From Terriglobia bacterium (GTDB taxonomy: Bacteria > Acidobacteriota > Terriglobia > Terriglobales > Acidobacteriaceae): a stretch of 64,000 bases of DNA. The notes beneath the pieces are model-generated. The model made no database searches, had not been told where the DNA came from, and saw only the letters and a list, made by a program, of their open reading frames with translations. Location of the stretch: contig JAIQFD010000001.1 in the NCBI GenBank assembly GCA_020073495.1, positions 496,001 to 560,000 on the forward strand, read 5' to 3'. The translations under genes and the position numbers were made by a program. This document shows positions 11,541 to 20,341 of this stretch, piece after piece (position 1 is the stretch's first letter; the number at the start of each line of letters is the position of its first letter).

Positions 11541-12794
11541 ATGAAAGACACCCTTGGAGTCCTGCTGGCAGGAGGCGCTGGGGAGCGCCTGTATCCCCTC
11601 ACGCGCGATCGCGCCAAGCCGGCGGTGACCTTCGGCGGCATCTACCGCATCATCGACGTCACGCTCTCCAACTGCATCAACTCCGACCTGCGCCGCGTGC
11701 ACATCCTCACCCAGTACAAGGCGCTGTCGCTGAACCGTCACATCCGCGAGGGCTGGGGCAACACCGTGGCCCGTGAGCTGGGCGAGTTCATCGAGATCCT
11801 GCCGCCCATGAAGCGGGTCAGCGAGAACTGGTACCTGGGCACCGCCGACGCCGTCTACCAGAACATCTACAGCATCGGCTCCGAGCAGCCCAAGCACGTG
11901 CTCATTCTCTCCGGCGATCACATCTACAAGATGAACTACGGGCTGATGCTGGAGCAGCACCTGCAGTCCGGAGCCGACGTGACTCTGGCCACCATCCTCA
12001 GCGATCCGGAAGAGACCCATCGCTTCGGCATAGTGGACATCGACCGCGAGGGACGCATCGTCGGCTTCGAAGAGAAGCCCAAGCAGACCGACATCCGCTC
12101 GCCCTACAACCCGCGCATGGTGTCGGGCTCCATGGGCGTCTACCTGTTCAACACCGACGTCCTCATCCCCGTCCTGCTCAAGGACGCCGAAGACTCCAAC
12201 TCCACCCACGACTTCGGGCACGACATCCTGCCCAAGATGATGGAGGAATACAAGGTTTACTCCTTCAACTTCATCGACGAGAACCGCAAGGAAGCGCTCT
12301 ACTGGCGTGATGTCGGCACCCTCGAGGCCTATTACGAAGCCAACATGGACCTGGTCGCGGTGTCCCCGGTCTTCAACCTCTACGACAAGGCCTGGCCCCT
12401 CCGCACCCACCAGCGCCAGTATCCCCCGGCCAAGTTCGTCTTCGCCGATCCGGGGCGCATGGGCGCGGCCATCGACTCCATCGTCTCCGCCGGCTGCATC
12501 GTCTCCGGCGGCGTGGTGCGCAATTCCATCCTCTCCCCCGACGTGCGCGTGAACTCCTACTCCGAGGTCGACTCCAGCATCATCTTTTCCCACGTCAATA
12601 TCGGACGCCACTGCCGCATCCGCCACGCCATCATTGATCGCGACGTCCACATCCCCGAGGGCACCGTCATCGGCTACGACCAGGAGGCCGACCGCGAGCG
12701 CTACTTCGTCACCGAGACCGGCATCACCGTCGTCACCCGCGACTACTCTCTCTTCGAAAGCCCGGTCACGGTCGATTACTTCACCTCGGAATAG
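11541..12794 (+). CDS. glgC: Glucose-1-phosphate adenylyltransferase (ADP-glucose pyrophosphorylase)
   Basis: Makes ADP-glucose from ATP and glucose-1-phosphate, the first committed step of glycogen synthesis. The 417-residue protein has the nucleotide-binding start LLAGGAGERLYPLTRDRAKP, the lysine-containing KPAVTFGG segment, SGDHIYKMNY and GSMGVYLFNTDVL, then a C-terminal left-handed beta-helix with hexapeptide-like repeats (about residue 295 on). The ATG at 11541 starts the conserved domain; a longer frame from 11454 runs through AGTACT repeat DNA. No other glycogen genes are adjacent. Confidence 0.95.
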   Translation: MKDTLGVLLAGGAGERLYPLTRDRAKPAVTFGGIYRIIDVTLSNCINSDLRRVHILTQYKALSLNRHIREGWGNTVARELGEFIEILPPMKRVSENWYLGTADAVYQNIYSIGSEQPKHVLILSGDHIYKMNYGLMLEQHLQSGADVTLATILSDPEETHRFGIVDIDREGRIVGFEEKPKQTDIRSPYNPRMVSGSMGVYLFNTDVLIPVLLKDAEDSNSTHDFGHDILPKMMEEYKVYSFNFIDENRKEALYWRDVGTLEAYYEANMDLVAVSPVFNLYDKAWPLRTHQRQYPPAKFVFADPGRMGAAIDSIVSAGCIVSGGVVRNSILSPDVRVNSYSEVDSSIIFSHVNIGRHCRIRHAIIDRDVHIPEGTVIGYDQEADRERYFVTETGITVVTRDYSLFESPVTVDYFTSE

Positions 12795-12997
12795 CTCTCA
12801 TGTTGTCGCCTGGTTTTCAAACGTCTCCTGGCCGCCCCTAGAGACCGCTGACTTTGCGGCTGACGGTCGTTGCCATCCCGGCGATCACGGCGATTCCTCC
12901 GCTCCGCTGCTACAATCTCACGTTTCCCATCGCAGGCGAACTTCTGGCTGGTAACTGCCGTATTCCCAACTAGCTGGAAGTTCCCACGGAGTCTTGG
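12795..12997 (+). other. Leader region of the ECF sigma operon
   Basis: A 203-nt gap with a TACAAT box at 12911-12916 and a CGGCGATCACGGCGATTCC word near 12876-12894. An autoregulatory ECF-type promoter was looked for but could not be assigned. Confidence 0.3.
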
Positions 12998-13597
12998 TTG
13001 GAAGATACCCAGGCCGTATCTCTTCTGGTCCGCCGCTGCGTGGCCGGCGACGCCGCCGCCTGGGAGGAAATCGTCCGCTCCTACAATCGCCGTATCTATA
13101 ACATTTGTTACAGGTTTAGCGGTTCCCCGGACGACGCCGAAGACCTCACCCAGGAGGTTTTCATCAAGCTCTACCGCACCCTGGGCACCTGGGACCAGTC
13201 CAAGGGGGCATTCGCCACCTGGCTCACCAGCGTCACCCGCAACCTGCTGGTGGACCACTTCCGCAAAACCAAGCAGGACCGGGCCACCGACTCCCTCGAC
13301 GCCACCCCCGCCGGCGACCAGGAGGCCAAACCGCTGGCCGAACAGCTCCCCGACACCGCTCCCCCGGCTGACGCCCGGGTGCAGACCCAACAGGCCCAAC
13401 GCATGGTCCACGACGCCCTCCAGAAGCTCTCCCCCGAGCTGCGCGAGGCCGTCATCCTCCGCGACTTGCAGGACATGGATTACCGCGAGATAGCCCTGGT
13501 CCTGAAGGTCCCGGAGGGCACCGTAAAGTCCCGGATTAACCGCGGTAGGACGGAACTAGCACGCCTCTTATCGCGTACCTATAGGCAGGTGACCTGA
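12998..13597 (+). CDS. ECF RNA polymerase sigma factor
   Basis: A 199-residue group 4 sigma factor that directs RNA polymerase to a stress regulon. Region 2 is clear (YNICYRFSGSPDDAEDLTQE, then VFIKLYRTL and TRNLLVDHFRK) and region 4 ends with LSPELREAVILRDLQDMDYR and VPEGTVKSRINRGR, with a proline/alanine-rich linker between. The start is a TTG at 12998 with GGAG 6 nt upstream. Its stop shares one base with the anti-sigma start, so the two are tightly coupled. Confidence 0.93.
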   Translation: MEDTQAVSLLVRRCVAGDAAAWEEIVRSYNRRIYNICYRFSGSPDDAEDLTQEVFIKLYRTLGTWDQSKGAFATWLTSVTRNLLVDHFRKTKQDRATDSLDATPAGDQEAKPLAEQLPDTAPPADARVQTQQAQRMVHDALQKLSPELREAVILRDLQDMDYREIALVLKVPEGTVKSRINRGRTELARLLSRTYRQVT

Positions 13598-14418
13598 TGG
13601 ACGGCAAGACCCAAAACGGAATGCAGTGCATCGAGTTCGAAGCCCTGCTCGCCGACGCCCTTGACGGCACGCTCGAGGCCCCCCGCATGGCCGCTTTCCA
13701 GGCCCATGCGCACGGATGCCTCGATTGCGGGCCGCTGTTGGCGCAGGCCAGGGCTGGGCTCGCCTGGATGAAGTCCCTCCAGGAGATCGAGCCTCCGCGC
13801 AACCTCGTGCACAACATCCTCGCTGCCACGACGGGCCGCGAGGCTGCCGAGGAACGCGCCGCCGCCCGCAGGAGCTGGAAGCAGTGGTTCAGCGATTGGA
13901 TCCGCCCCGTGCTGGTCCCCGCCTGGACGACTGTCCGCCAGCCTCGGTTCGCCATGAGCTTTGGCATGGCGTTCTTTTCCCTGTCTTTGGTCCTGAACGT
14001 CACCGGCCTCAAGCTGCGCGATCTGCGCTATCTGGATCTGCGCCCCAGCGCCATCCAGAGTTCCGCTACCCGCGGCTACTACGAGACCCAGGCGAGGGTG
14101 GTCAAGTACTACGAGAACATGCGGCTCGTTTATGAGTTGCAGTCCCGCGTGCGCGACCTCCGCAACGCCACCCGGTCCGACGATCAGCAGCAACAACAGC
14201 AGCAGCCACCACAGCAGCGAAAAGAAAAGAACCGCGACAACGACACCAGCGGCCAGCCCGAGCGGCGCAACCAGTACTACAGCGCCGATCAGCCGGGCGT
14301 GTTGCTGGCAGTCCTGCGGGATCCGGATTCGAATCAGCTTTTCCCGGCGCTGGAAGTCCGGGAGCTGCGTCCAGGGAGTTCCGCCCTCGACGCGCACGAC
14401 GATAGGAGGGGTGCATGA
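13597..14418 (+). CDS. Transmembrane anti-sigma factor with zinc finger
   Basis: A 273-residue partner of the preceding sigma. The N-terminal domain (residues 1-60) has the zinc-binding anti-sigma pattern ending HAHGCLDC. One membrane segment lies near residues 126-146 (FAMSFGMAFFSLSLVLNVTG). The outer or periplasmic part has a glutamine-rich stretch encoded by a CAG/CAA run (14185-14217) and is otherwise disordered-looking. Likely role: hold the sigma at the membrane until an envelope signal arrives. It is coupled to the sigma (TGATG) and to the next gene (ATGA). Confidence 0.85.
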   Translation: MDGKTQNGMQCIEFEALLADALDGTLEAPRMAAFQAHAHGCLDCGPLLAQARAGLAWMKSLQEIEPPRNLVHNILAATTGREAAEERAAARRSWKQWFSDWIRPVLVPAWTTVRQPRFAMSFGMAFFSLSLVLNVTGLKLRDLRYLDLRPSAIQSSATRGYYETQARVVKYYENMRLVYELQSRVRDLRNATRSDDQQQQQQQPPQQRKEKNRDNDTSGQPERRNQYYSADQPGVLLAVLRDPDSNQLFPALEVRELRPGSSALDAHDDRRGA

Positions 14419-15074
14419 ACTGCGCCGTCCATAACGATCAGCCCGCAACCGCTTACTGCCGCACCTGCGGCAAGGCGCTGTGCGACAACTGCAAGCGCGA
14501 CGTCCGCGGGGTCGTCTATTGCGAGGACTGCATCGCCGCCCGCGTGCAGGGCACCTTTCCCGCCTCCGCGCCCGGCGCCCCGGGGACTGTTCCCCACGCC
14601 GTTGCGCCCGCTACGGGCCCCAACCCGGCCCTGGCCACCATCCTCGCTGTGTTCTTCCCCTTTGGCGTGGCCTCGGTCTACCTCGGCCAGTACGCCAAGG
14701 GCCTGGTGCATCTGGTGATCTTCGCCTTCCTGGTGATGGGCGCAAATCACGGACGCGGCGCTGAAGCTTTCTTCGGGATTGCCATCGCCTTCTTCTACAT
14801 TTACCAGATCGTGGATGCGCACCGATCCGCGCACGCCATCGCCAGGGGGGAGTCCGCGCCGGACCCCTTCGGCCTTGGCCGTGCGCTCGGCACCGAGCAC
14901 CTTTCGCCACAGAACGTGCCCATCGGCGCCATCATCTTGATCGCGGTCGGCGCCATATTCCTGCTCCAGAACATCGGGCTGTTCCACTTCCACTGGATCG
15001 GCAAGCTGTGGCCGCTGATCTTGATCGCGCTCGGCATCCGCATCTTCCTGCGCGCGCAAGGACCGAGGGGCTGA
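14415..15074 (+). CDS. B-box zinc finger plus multi-pass membrane protein
   Basis: A 219-residue protein. Residues 1-45 are a B-box-type zinc finger (CAVHNDQPATAYCRTCGKAL, CDNC, CEDC). A hydrophobic region follows with two or three segments around residues 72-135 that include a TM2-like VYLGQYAKGLVH turn. The C-terminal half has two membrane segments of the LiaI/LiaF-like type (IGAIILIAVGAIFLLQNIG and WPLILIALGIRIFL). It overlaps the anti-sigma stop by ATGA. It may sense or transmit an envelope signal; the exact role is unknown. Confidence 0.7.
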   Translation: MNCAVHNDQPATAYCRTCGKALCDNCKRDVRGVVYCEDCIAARVQGTFPASAPGAPGTVPHAVAPATGPNPALATILAVFFPFGVASVYLGQYAKGLVHLVIFAFLVMGANHGRGAEAFFGIAIAFFYIYQIVDAHRSAHAIARGESAPDPFGLGRALGTEHLSPQNVPIGAIILIAVGAIFLLQNIGLFHFHWIGKLWPLILIALGIRIFLRAQGPRG

Positions 15075-15078
15075 CGCC

Positions 15079-15354
15079 ATGGAAAACTACCAGCGAAATT
15101 GTGATTGCGTCTGCCAGCGTTGTAGCCGCGCGCGCGTGATGGGCGGCGCCGTCCTGGTCACCCTTGGAGGGCTGTTTCTCGCCAACGAATTCACCGACTT
15201 CGGATTCCAGTGGCCGGTGCTGCTGATCGTCATCGGCGTGGTGCTGGTGTGGCAGCACGCGGGTTCCACCGCCGGACACCTCCCCCCGGGCGCGTCCCCG
15301 GCGCAAGCGCCTCCGCCTCCGGCTTCCGATTCATCGCAGGTGCCCCATGTCTAG
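15079..15354 (+). CDS. Small LiaI/LiaF-like membrane protein
   Basis: A 91-residue protein with an N-terminal cysteine cluster (CDCVCQRC), two membrane segments (VMGGAVLVTLGGLFLANEF and WPVLLIVIGVVLVWQH, the DUF5668-type pair) and a proline-rich tail. It lies 4 nt after the previous gene and overlaps the next one by 8 nt. It resembles the membrane part of the downstream protein. Confidence 0.65.
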   Translation: MENYQRNCDCVCQRCSRARVMGGAVLVTLGGLFLANEFTDFGFQWPVLLIVIGVVLVWQHAGSTAGHLPPGASPAQAPPPPASDSSQVPHV

Positions 15355-16744
15355 TCCTGGTTCCACCCCGACCGTTCCGCCGGTGTACCCACGCCGCCCC
15401 CGCTCGCTGTTCGGGCCCATCCTGCTGATCGCCATCGGCGTCGTCTTCACGCTGCGCAACTTCGGCTATCTCAGGTCCGTGACCATCTTCCACTGGTTCG
15501 CGCTCTACTGGCCCGTCCTCATCATCATCTGGGGTCTCCTCAAGCTCCTCGACCACCAGCGGGCGCAGCGCGCCGGCTACCCCACGCGCGGCATCGGCGG
15601 CGGCGGGGTCGTGCTGCTCATTTTCCTCATCCTGTGCGGCCTGGCGGTCTCCGAGAGCGAGAAAGTCAACTGGGGCCAGCTCGGCAACGAGATGGACATC
15701 GACGAAGACGTCTTCTCTGCCTTCGGCAACACCTACAATTACACTGCCGACCTCGACCAGGCCATCCCAGCCGGGGTGACCACTCTGCGCGTCGTTTCCG
15801 ACCGCGGCGATGTCACCGTGAATCCCTCGGACGACAACAAGATCAAAGTTACGGTGCGCAAGTCGGTCACGGCTTCGAGCGAAGCCGACTCCAAGCAGTA
15901 CGACAATCAGACCAAGCCCCAGATCTCCGTCTCCGGTGACGCCCTCGTGGTCAACGCCAACACCGGCGGCGCCGGCGACAAGACCATCAAGAGCAACCTG
16001 GAGATCTTCGTGCCCCGGAAGCTCGCCCTCGACATCGCCACCAAGCGCGGCGATGTCGCCGTCCGCCAGCGCCAGGCCGACGTCAAGGCTTCCACCGCCC
16101 ACGGCGACGTTTCCACAGACGACATCACCGGCAACGTTTCCCTCTCGGTCCGTCGCGGCAACATCACCGCCAGCAAGGTCACCGGCGATCTCACCGTTGA
16201 CGGCCGCATCGACAACACCACCGTCTCCGAGGTTGGTGGCTCCGTCCGCTTCAGCGGCGATTTCTTTGGCGACATGAACCTTTCCGGGATCGGCAAGTCC
16301 GTCAGCTTCAAGTCGTCCCGTACGGACCTCGAGTTTGCCCGTCTCCAGGGCGTGATGGTCATGCAGAGCGGCGACCTGCGCGCCACTGGTGCGATCGGCC
16401 CCGTGCGCGTCGTCACCAAGGCCAAGGACATCCACCTTGAGGACATCACCGGCGACGTCCGCATCGAGGACAGCAACGGCGAGGTCGAGATCCACGCCAG
16501 CAAGACGCCGCTGGGCAATATCCAGGTGGACAACCGCCACGGCCGCGTCGCGCTCACCGTCCCCGCCCGGGCCGGTTTCCAGCTCGACGCCCGCACCATG
16601 CGGGGCGAGGTCCAGTCCGACTTCGACATCAAGATCGAGAGCAGCGGCCGCGAGTCGCATGGCTCCGGTTCGGTGGGCGGCGGCGGCTCCAGCGTACGCC
16701 TCAACACCGACCACGCCGACATCGAGATCCGCAAAGCCAGCTAA
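15347..16744 (+). CDS. DUF5668/DUF4097 envelope protein
   Basis: A 465-residue protein. The N-terminal 100 residues hold LiaI/LiaF-like membrane segments (FGPILLIAIGVVFTLRNFGY, WPVLIIIWGLLKLLD and GVVLLIFLILCGLAVSE). From about residue 140 to the end there is a DUF4097-type beta-helix with repeating strand-turn units (SDRGDVTVNPS, TKRGDVAVRQ, TAHGDVSTDD). Such domains often sit in envelope-stress loci. It is the last gene of the sigma operon and its strongest effector candidate. A glycine/serine-rich loop lies near the C-terminus. Confidence 0.75.
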   Translation: MSSPGSTPTVPPVYPRRPRSLFGPILLIAIGVVFTLRNFGYLRSVTIFHWFALYWPVLIIIWGLLKLLDHQRAQRAGYPTRGIGGGGVVLLIFLILCGLAVSESEKVNWGQLGNEMDIDEDVFSAFGNTYNYTADLDQAIPAGVTTLRVVSDRGDVTVNPSDDNKIKVTVRKSVTASSEADSKQYDNQTKPQISVSGDALVVNANTGGAGDKTIKSNLEIFVPRKLALDIATKRGDVAVRQRQADVKASTAHGDVSTDDITGNVSLSVRRGNITASKVTGDLTVDGRIDNTTVSEVGGSVRFSGDFFGDMNLSGIGKSVSFKSSRTDLEFARLQGVMVMQSGDLRATGAIGPVRVVTKAKDIHLEDITGDVRIEDSNGEVEIHASKTPLGNIQVDNRHGRVALTVPARAGFQLDARTMRGEVQSDFDIKIESSGRESHGSGSVGGGGSSVRLNTDHADIEIRKAS

Positions 16745-16836
16745 ACCCGATTCTCCCCACAGGGACGCGGAAAGCACACGGGGTTCGTATTCCTGATTCC
16801 TCTGTGCACTCTGTGTCTCTGGATTTCTTGCCTGGA
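16745..16836. other. Convergent gap with CTCTGTG-type words
   Basis: A 92-nt gap between the DUF4097 gene and the convergent beta-barrel gene. It holds word-like repeats (CCTCTGTGCACTCTGTGTCT) and no obvious U-tract terminator. Confidence 0.35.
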
Positions 16837-18327
16837 TTAGAAACGAGTGCTGATGCCTGCACCGACCGCGTGCACCCAGTAGTTGGCCGGTGCCGTCGCC
16901 GCCGCTGCCGTTTGCGCCGACGAGTACCCGTACGCCACGAACGGCTCCACCCGCCCCAGCTTTAGCGTGACCTTCGCGTCGAGGTTTCCGGTCAGGCTGA
17001 AGCCGTGCGCGCCGCTCGTGTCAAAGAGGAAGAACCGTTGTCTCCCCAGCAGCCCTGACACATCCACCTCCACCCGCGTGTGCGGACGCCACCACGCGTG
17101 CCCCGTCCCACCGTATCTCTGGTAGCTGCGCGGGGTGAAGAACCCCGGGGCCGGGATCGCCGCCGCGCTGGCCTCGAAACCGTAGGCCTCATATCGCGCT
17201 CCCGCCTCGAGCAGCAGCCGCTCGCCGCGATACAGCACCGGCGTCACGAACGCCGCGCCACCATCCGCCGACGTCTTCCATTCACGGGGTCCGCTTGTGT
17301 CCGGCGACTCCAGGCCGTACCCGGCGTGCCAGTACTCCCCTCCGGCCTTCAGCCTCCGCCAGGCGTAGCTCGCGGCCACCGTCTCCCGCTGCTCGATCAC
17401 GTTGTTATGGATGGCCAGCGGTGTGTAATCTCCCAGTCCTCTTGACGCCGCGAAGTCCAGCCGCAGCCCGCGCCACCGCACCACCGGATGGATCGCGTAC
17501 AGGAAGTGCTCGTGCCGCGCCCGCTCGATCCCCGGCCCTCCCGCCGCCGCACCCGTCGACCCCTCGCCCACGCCCAGGTTCAGCGCCAGCCAGTGCTCCG
17601 GACGGAATCTGACTTCCGCCATGGTCGCCACCGCCAGCGCGTTCGCCCCATATAGCGACGCTCCCGCGCTGCTGGTCGAGCCCCGCGTCACGACGCTGCT
17701 CAACTTGACGCGCACGTCGGGGTGGACGTTGAACTCCATCGCCACTGTGTACCGCGCCGCCCGGACCGTACTCCCTGCTCCGATCTCCGGCAGCTCGCGG
17801 TCATCCTCCAGCGCGTAGCCGAACCGCAGCACGGGACGCAGTTCCTGCCGGATGCTCTCTCTGAGCTTCGCGCCTGGCGGACCCAGCGGATTCAACACCG
17901 CCAGCGCGCGATCGTTGTGCCCGCGTGCCCGCTCCACTTCCGCCAGCAGCAGCCGCCCTTCCGGGCTGTTCACTCCGTGGAGAGCAGCCGCAGCCGCATT
18001 CAGCCGGCCACTCCAATACAGCACTCTTGCCCGGCCGACGATCGCTTCCTCATTGTTGGCATCCAGGACCAGCACGGCCTGGTAGGCGCGCAGCGCATCG
18101 TCGTACCGTCCGGCCCACGACAGCACCCGCGCATACTCCATCCGCGCCTCGATGTTCCCGGACTCGCGCTCCAGCACCCGCTCGATGGCCGCCAGTGCCT
18201 GCGAATGCTTTCCTTCCCGCGCTGCCCGGCGCGCCTCCGCCAGCTCATCCTGCTGCGCCATTGCCGGCGCTGCAGCGCAGCAGAGCAGCACAATCACGAG
18301 CATCCGCGCTGTGTCACGCCACCACAT
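16837..18327 (-). CDS. TPR plus outer-membrane beta-barrel protein
   Basis: A 496-residue exported protein. The signal peptide ends near residue 24 (APAMAQ). Residues 25-150 contain three or four TPR units (ARRAAREGKHSQALAAIERV, YARVLSWAGRYDDALRAYQA). The remaining 330 residues alternate in beta-strands and end in the C-terminal phenylalanine of outer-membrane barrels (GAGISTRF). The architecture resembles polysaccharide-export proteins such as PgaA, BcsC or YaiO. Its place behind a processive glycosyltransferase suggests it exports or modifies the polymer. Confidence 0.7.
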   Translation of the reverse strand: MWWRDTARMLVIVLLCCAAAPAMAQQDELAEARRAAREGKHSQALAAIERVLERESGNIEARMEYARVLSWAGRYDDALRAYQAVLVLDANNEEAIVGRARVLYWSGRLNAAAAALHGVNSPEGRLLLAEVERARGHNDRALAVLNPLGPPGAKLRESIRQELRPVLRFGYALEDDRELPEIGAGSTVRAARYTVAMEFNVHPDVRVKLSSVVTRGSTSSAGASLYGANALAVATMAEVRFRPEHWLALNLGVGEGSTGAAAGGPGIERARHEHFLYAIHPVVRWRGLRLDFAASRGLGDYTPLAIHNNVIEQRETVAASYAWRRLKAGGEYWHAGYGLESPDTSGPREWKTSADGGAAFVTPVLYRGERLLLEAGARYEAYGFEASAAAIPAPGFFTPRSYQRYGGTGHAWWRPHTRVEVDVSGLLGRQRFFLFDTSGAHGFSLTGNLDAKVTLKLGRVEPFVAYGYSSAQTAAAATAPANYWVHAVGAGISTRF

Positions 18328-18354
18328 GATTTCCTTTCCGTTAACAGACTTGAG

Positions 18355-18414
18355 GGTGTCATCCTGAGCGAGCGCTCGCCGCTTTTGCGAGTGCGAGTCG
18401 AAGGACCACTACCC
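18355..18414 (-). repeat. REP-type hairpin repeat, family B
   Basis: GTGTCATCCTGAGCG at one edge and GAGTCGAAGGACCACTACC at the other, around a GCGAGCGCTCGC palindrome. It separates the TPR and barrel genes of the polysaccharide operon. Confidence 0.65.
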
Positions 18415-18435
18415 TGTCGCCACGGCTCGTGCCGT

Positions 18436-18885
18436 TCAGTCACTCTGCTGTCTCTGCGCCTTCGCTGCCGCCACCAGCGCCCGTACGTCTGCATCGTCCG
18501 CGTACCGCCCCCCTAGCTTCTCGATCTTCTTCACGTCCAGCCGCTGCCCGCCGTGCCAGGCGACGAAAGCTCCTCCCAGTTGTGCCTCGTCATTCCGCGG
18601 ATCGAGCCGCTGCGCCCGCTGGAAATAGAACCCCGCCTCTTCGTATCGCCGCAGTTTCAGGTTGCTCCACCCCATCATCACGATCACCTCCACCGCGTTG
18701 GGCGCAACCTGGTACGCCCGATCGAACTCCCGCAGCGCCTCTTCGTACCGTCCGTGCTGGTAAAGCACGATTCCCCGCTCATACATCGGCCGGAACTGCG
18801 GCTTCAGCCGGAACTCCCACACCGCCATGGCGGCGAAGAACACCACCAGCCCCACTACCACCCGGTTTTTCGCCCAGCTAGGCAT
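18436..18885 (-). CDS. Membrane-anchored TPR protein
   Basis: A 149-residue protein with one N-terminal membrane anchor (residues 9-23, VVVGLVVFFAAMAVW) and two to three TPR units (YERGIVLYQHGRYEEALREF, GWSNLKLRRYEEAGFYFQRA). It overlaps the 3' end of the glycosyltransferase gene by 8 nt, so it is translated from the same message. It is probably a scaffold that links synthase and exporter. Confidence 0.75.
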   Translation of the reverse strand: MPSWAKNRVVVGLVVFFAAMAVWEFRLKPQFRPMYERGIVLYQHGRYEEALREFDRAYQVAPNAVEVIVMMGWSNLKLRRYEEAGFYFQRAQRLDPRNDEAQLGGAFVAWHGGQRLDVKKIEKLGGRYADDADVRALVAAAKAQRQQSD

Positions 18886-20341
18886 GCGACGACGCCTCCC
18901 CCGCTCCGCTCGGCCGCAACCCCGCCGGTCGGATTGATTCCAGGCCCGTCTTCTGCACCACTTCCCATCCCCGCTTGCCCAACAGGTACTGGATCACTCC
19001 CTGGGCGCGGAAGAAGGCCATCAGTTGGCGGTATCCCAGGTTCTCCACCACCGCATACGCCATCAGCACCATCAGGTGCTTCACCTTGGGATAGCGCCGG
19101 ACCGTGGTCTCCTCCATCAGCACTGACCCGGTGGAAAGCAGCGTCCCGTAACCCACCGCCAGGAACAGCAGCAGCAGGAACAGCCAAAGCGGCATCGCTC
19201 CCACCAGAAAAGAGAACGGGATCAGCACCGTGCCCAGCGCCTCCACCACGCAACCCACTGCCTCGATGTAGGTGTGGAAGGGCATGCTCAGCATTCCCAG
19301 CGCACCGTAGCGCCGGTTGAAGATCATGTCGTTGTGCTTCATCACCGTCTGCAGCAGTCCGAGCTGCCACCGCCGCCGCTGCCGCGCCAGCATGCGCAAG
19401 TCTTTCGGGGCCTCCGTCCAGCAGATGGGGTCGGTGGAAAACACCATGCGGTACGGCCGTCCCTCCGCCCGCTGCGTGCGGTGTAGCGACGCGATCACGT
19501 CGATGTCCTCGGTCACCGTGTCCGTGTGGTAGCCGCCGGCCGCGATTACCGACTCCCGGTGCAACAGGCACAACGCCCCCGACGCGATGAAGGTCGCGTT
19601 CAGGAAATTCCATCCCGGCCGCCCGAACATGAAGCTGCGGATGTACTCCACCACCTGGCAGCGCTCCAGCCAGCTCTTGGGCAGGTCGATGCGCGCGATC
19701 TTGCCCTGCTCCAGCGTGCACCCGTTGGCGATGCGCACCACGCCCCCGCTGACGATCGTCGGCGTGTGGGAGTGCAGCACTGGCGCCATCAGCCGCAGCA
19801 GCGCCTGCTTCTCGATGATCGAATCCGCGTCCACCGTGCAGAAGTACGGGCTGCGCGCCAGGTTGATGCCCACGTTCAGCGCGTCCGGCTTGCCCCCGTT
19901 CTCCTTCGCGATCAGCAGCAGCTCCGGCTGTTCCGAGTTGTAGTAGAAGGCCCGCGGCGTCTTGGCCTCCAGCCGCGGCCGGTAGATGAAGTCCACGCGC
20001 TTCAGCCCGAAATGTTCGATCAGCCGCTCCGCCGTCCGGTCGGTCGAGCCGTCGTCCACCACGATCAGCTCCTTCTCCGGATAGCTCAGCTCCAGCAGCG
20101 ACAGCACGGTCTGCACGATGCCCTCTTCCTCGTTGTGCGCCGGCACGATCAGCGCCACCGGCGGCGTCACCGGCGATGTCAGCAAGTCCTCGTGCGTCAT
20201 CCGCGCCGCGTACTTCGAGTGCAGCGACACCGCGTACAGCGACAGGAACATGAGCACCGTGTAGGTCACGTTGGTGACCACGAAGTACACCAGGATCACC
20301 GAGTTGGCGAAGTCGAGCAGTGGCAGCACCAGGTCGCGCAT
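18878..20341 (-). CDS. Processive family-2 glycosyltransferase
   Basis: A 487-residue membrane glycosyltransferase of the NodC/IcaA/hyaluronan-synthase type. The cytosolic GT-A domain has VALIVPAHNEEEGIVQ, VVDDGSTDRT, the metal site VDADS, the catalytic VTEDID and the processivity motif RQRRRWQLG (QxxRW). Membrane segments lie at residues 10-40 and in the C-terminal third. The ATG at 20341 overlaps the stop of the HEAT gene (ATGA). It likely makes a beta-linked exopolysaccharide; sugar identity unknown. Confidence 0.88.
   Translation of the reverse strand: MRDLVLPLLDFANSVILVYFVVTNVTYTVLMFLSLYAVSLHSKYAARMTHEDLLTSPVTPPVALIVPAHNEEEGIVQTVLSLLELSYPEKELIVVDDGSTDRTAERLIEHFGLKRVDFIYRPRLEAKTPRAFYYNSEQPELLLIAKENGGKPDALNVGINLARSPYFCTVDADSIIEKQALLRLMAPVLHSHTPTIVSGGVVRIANGCTLEQGKIARIDLPKSWLERCQVVEYIRSFMFGRPGWNFLNATFIASGALCLLHRESVIAAGGYHTDTVTEDIDVIASLHRTQRAEGRPYRMVFSTDPICWTEAPKDLRMLARQRRRWQLGLLQTVMKHNDMIFNRRYGALGMLSMPFHTYIEAVGCVVEALGTVLIPFSFLVGAMPLWLFLLLLFLAVGYGTLLSTGSVLMEETTVRRYPKVKHLMVLMAYAVVENLGYRQLMAFFRAQGVIQYLLGKRGWEVVQKTGLESIRPAGLRPSGAGEASSHA

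Noticed and set aside
16755-16836. Short ORFs in the gap after the DUF4097 gene
   Set aside because: Composition is of word repeats, no ribosome site and no family resemblance.
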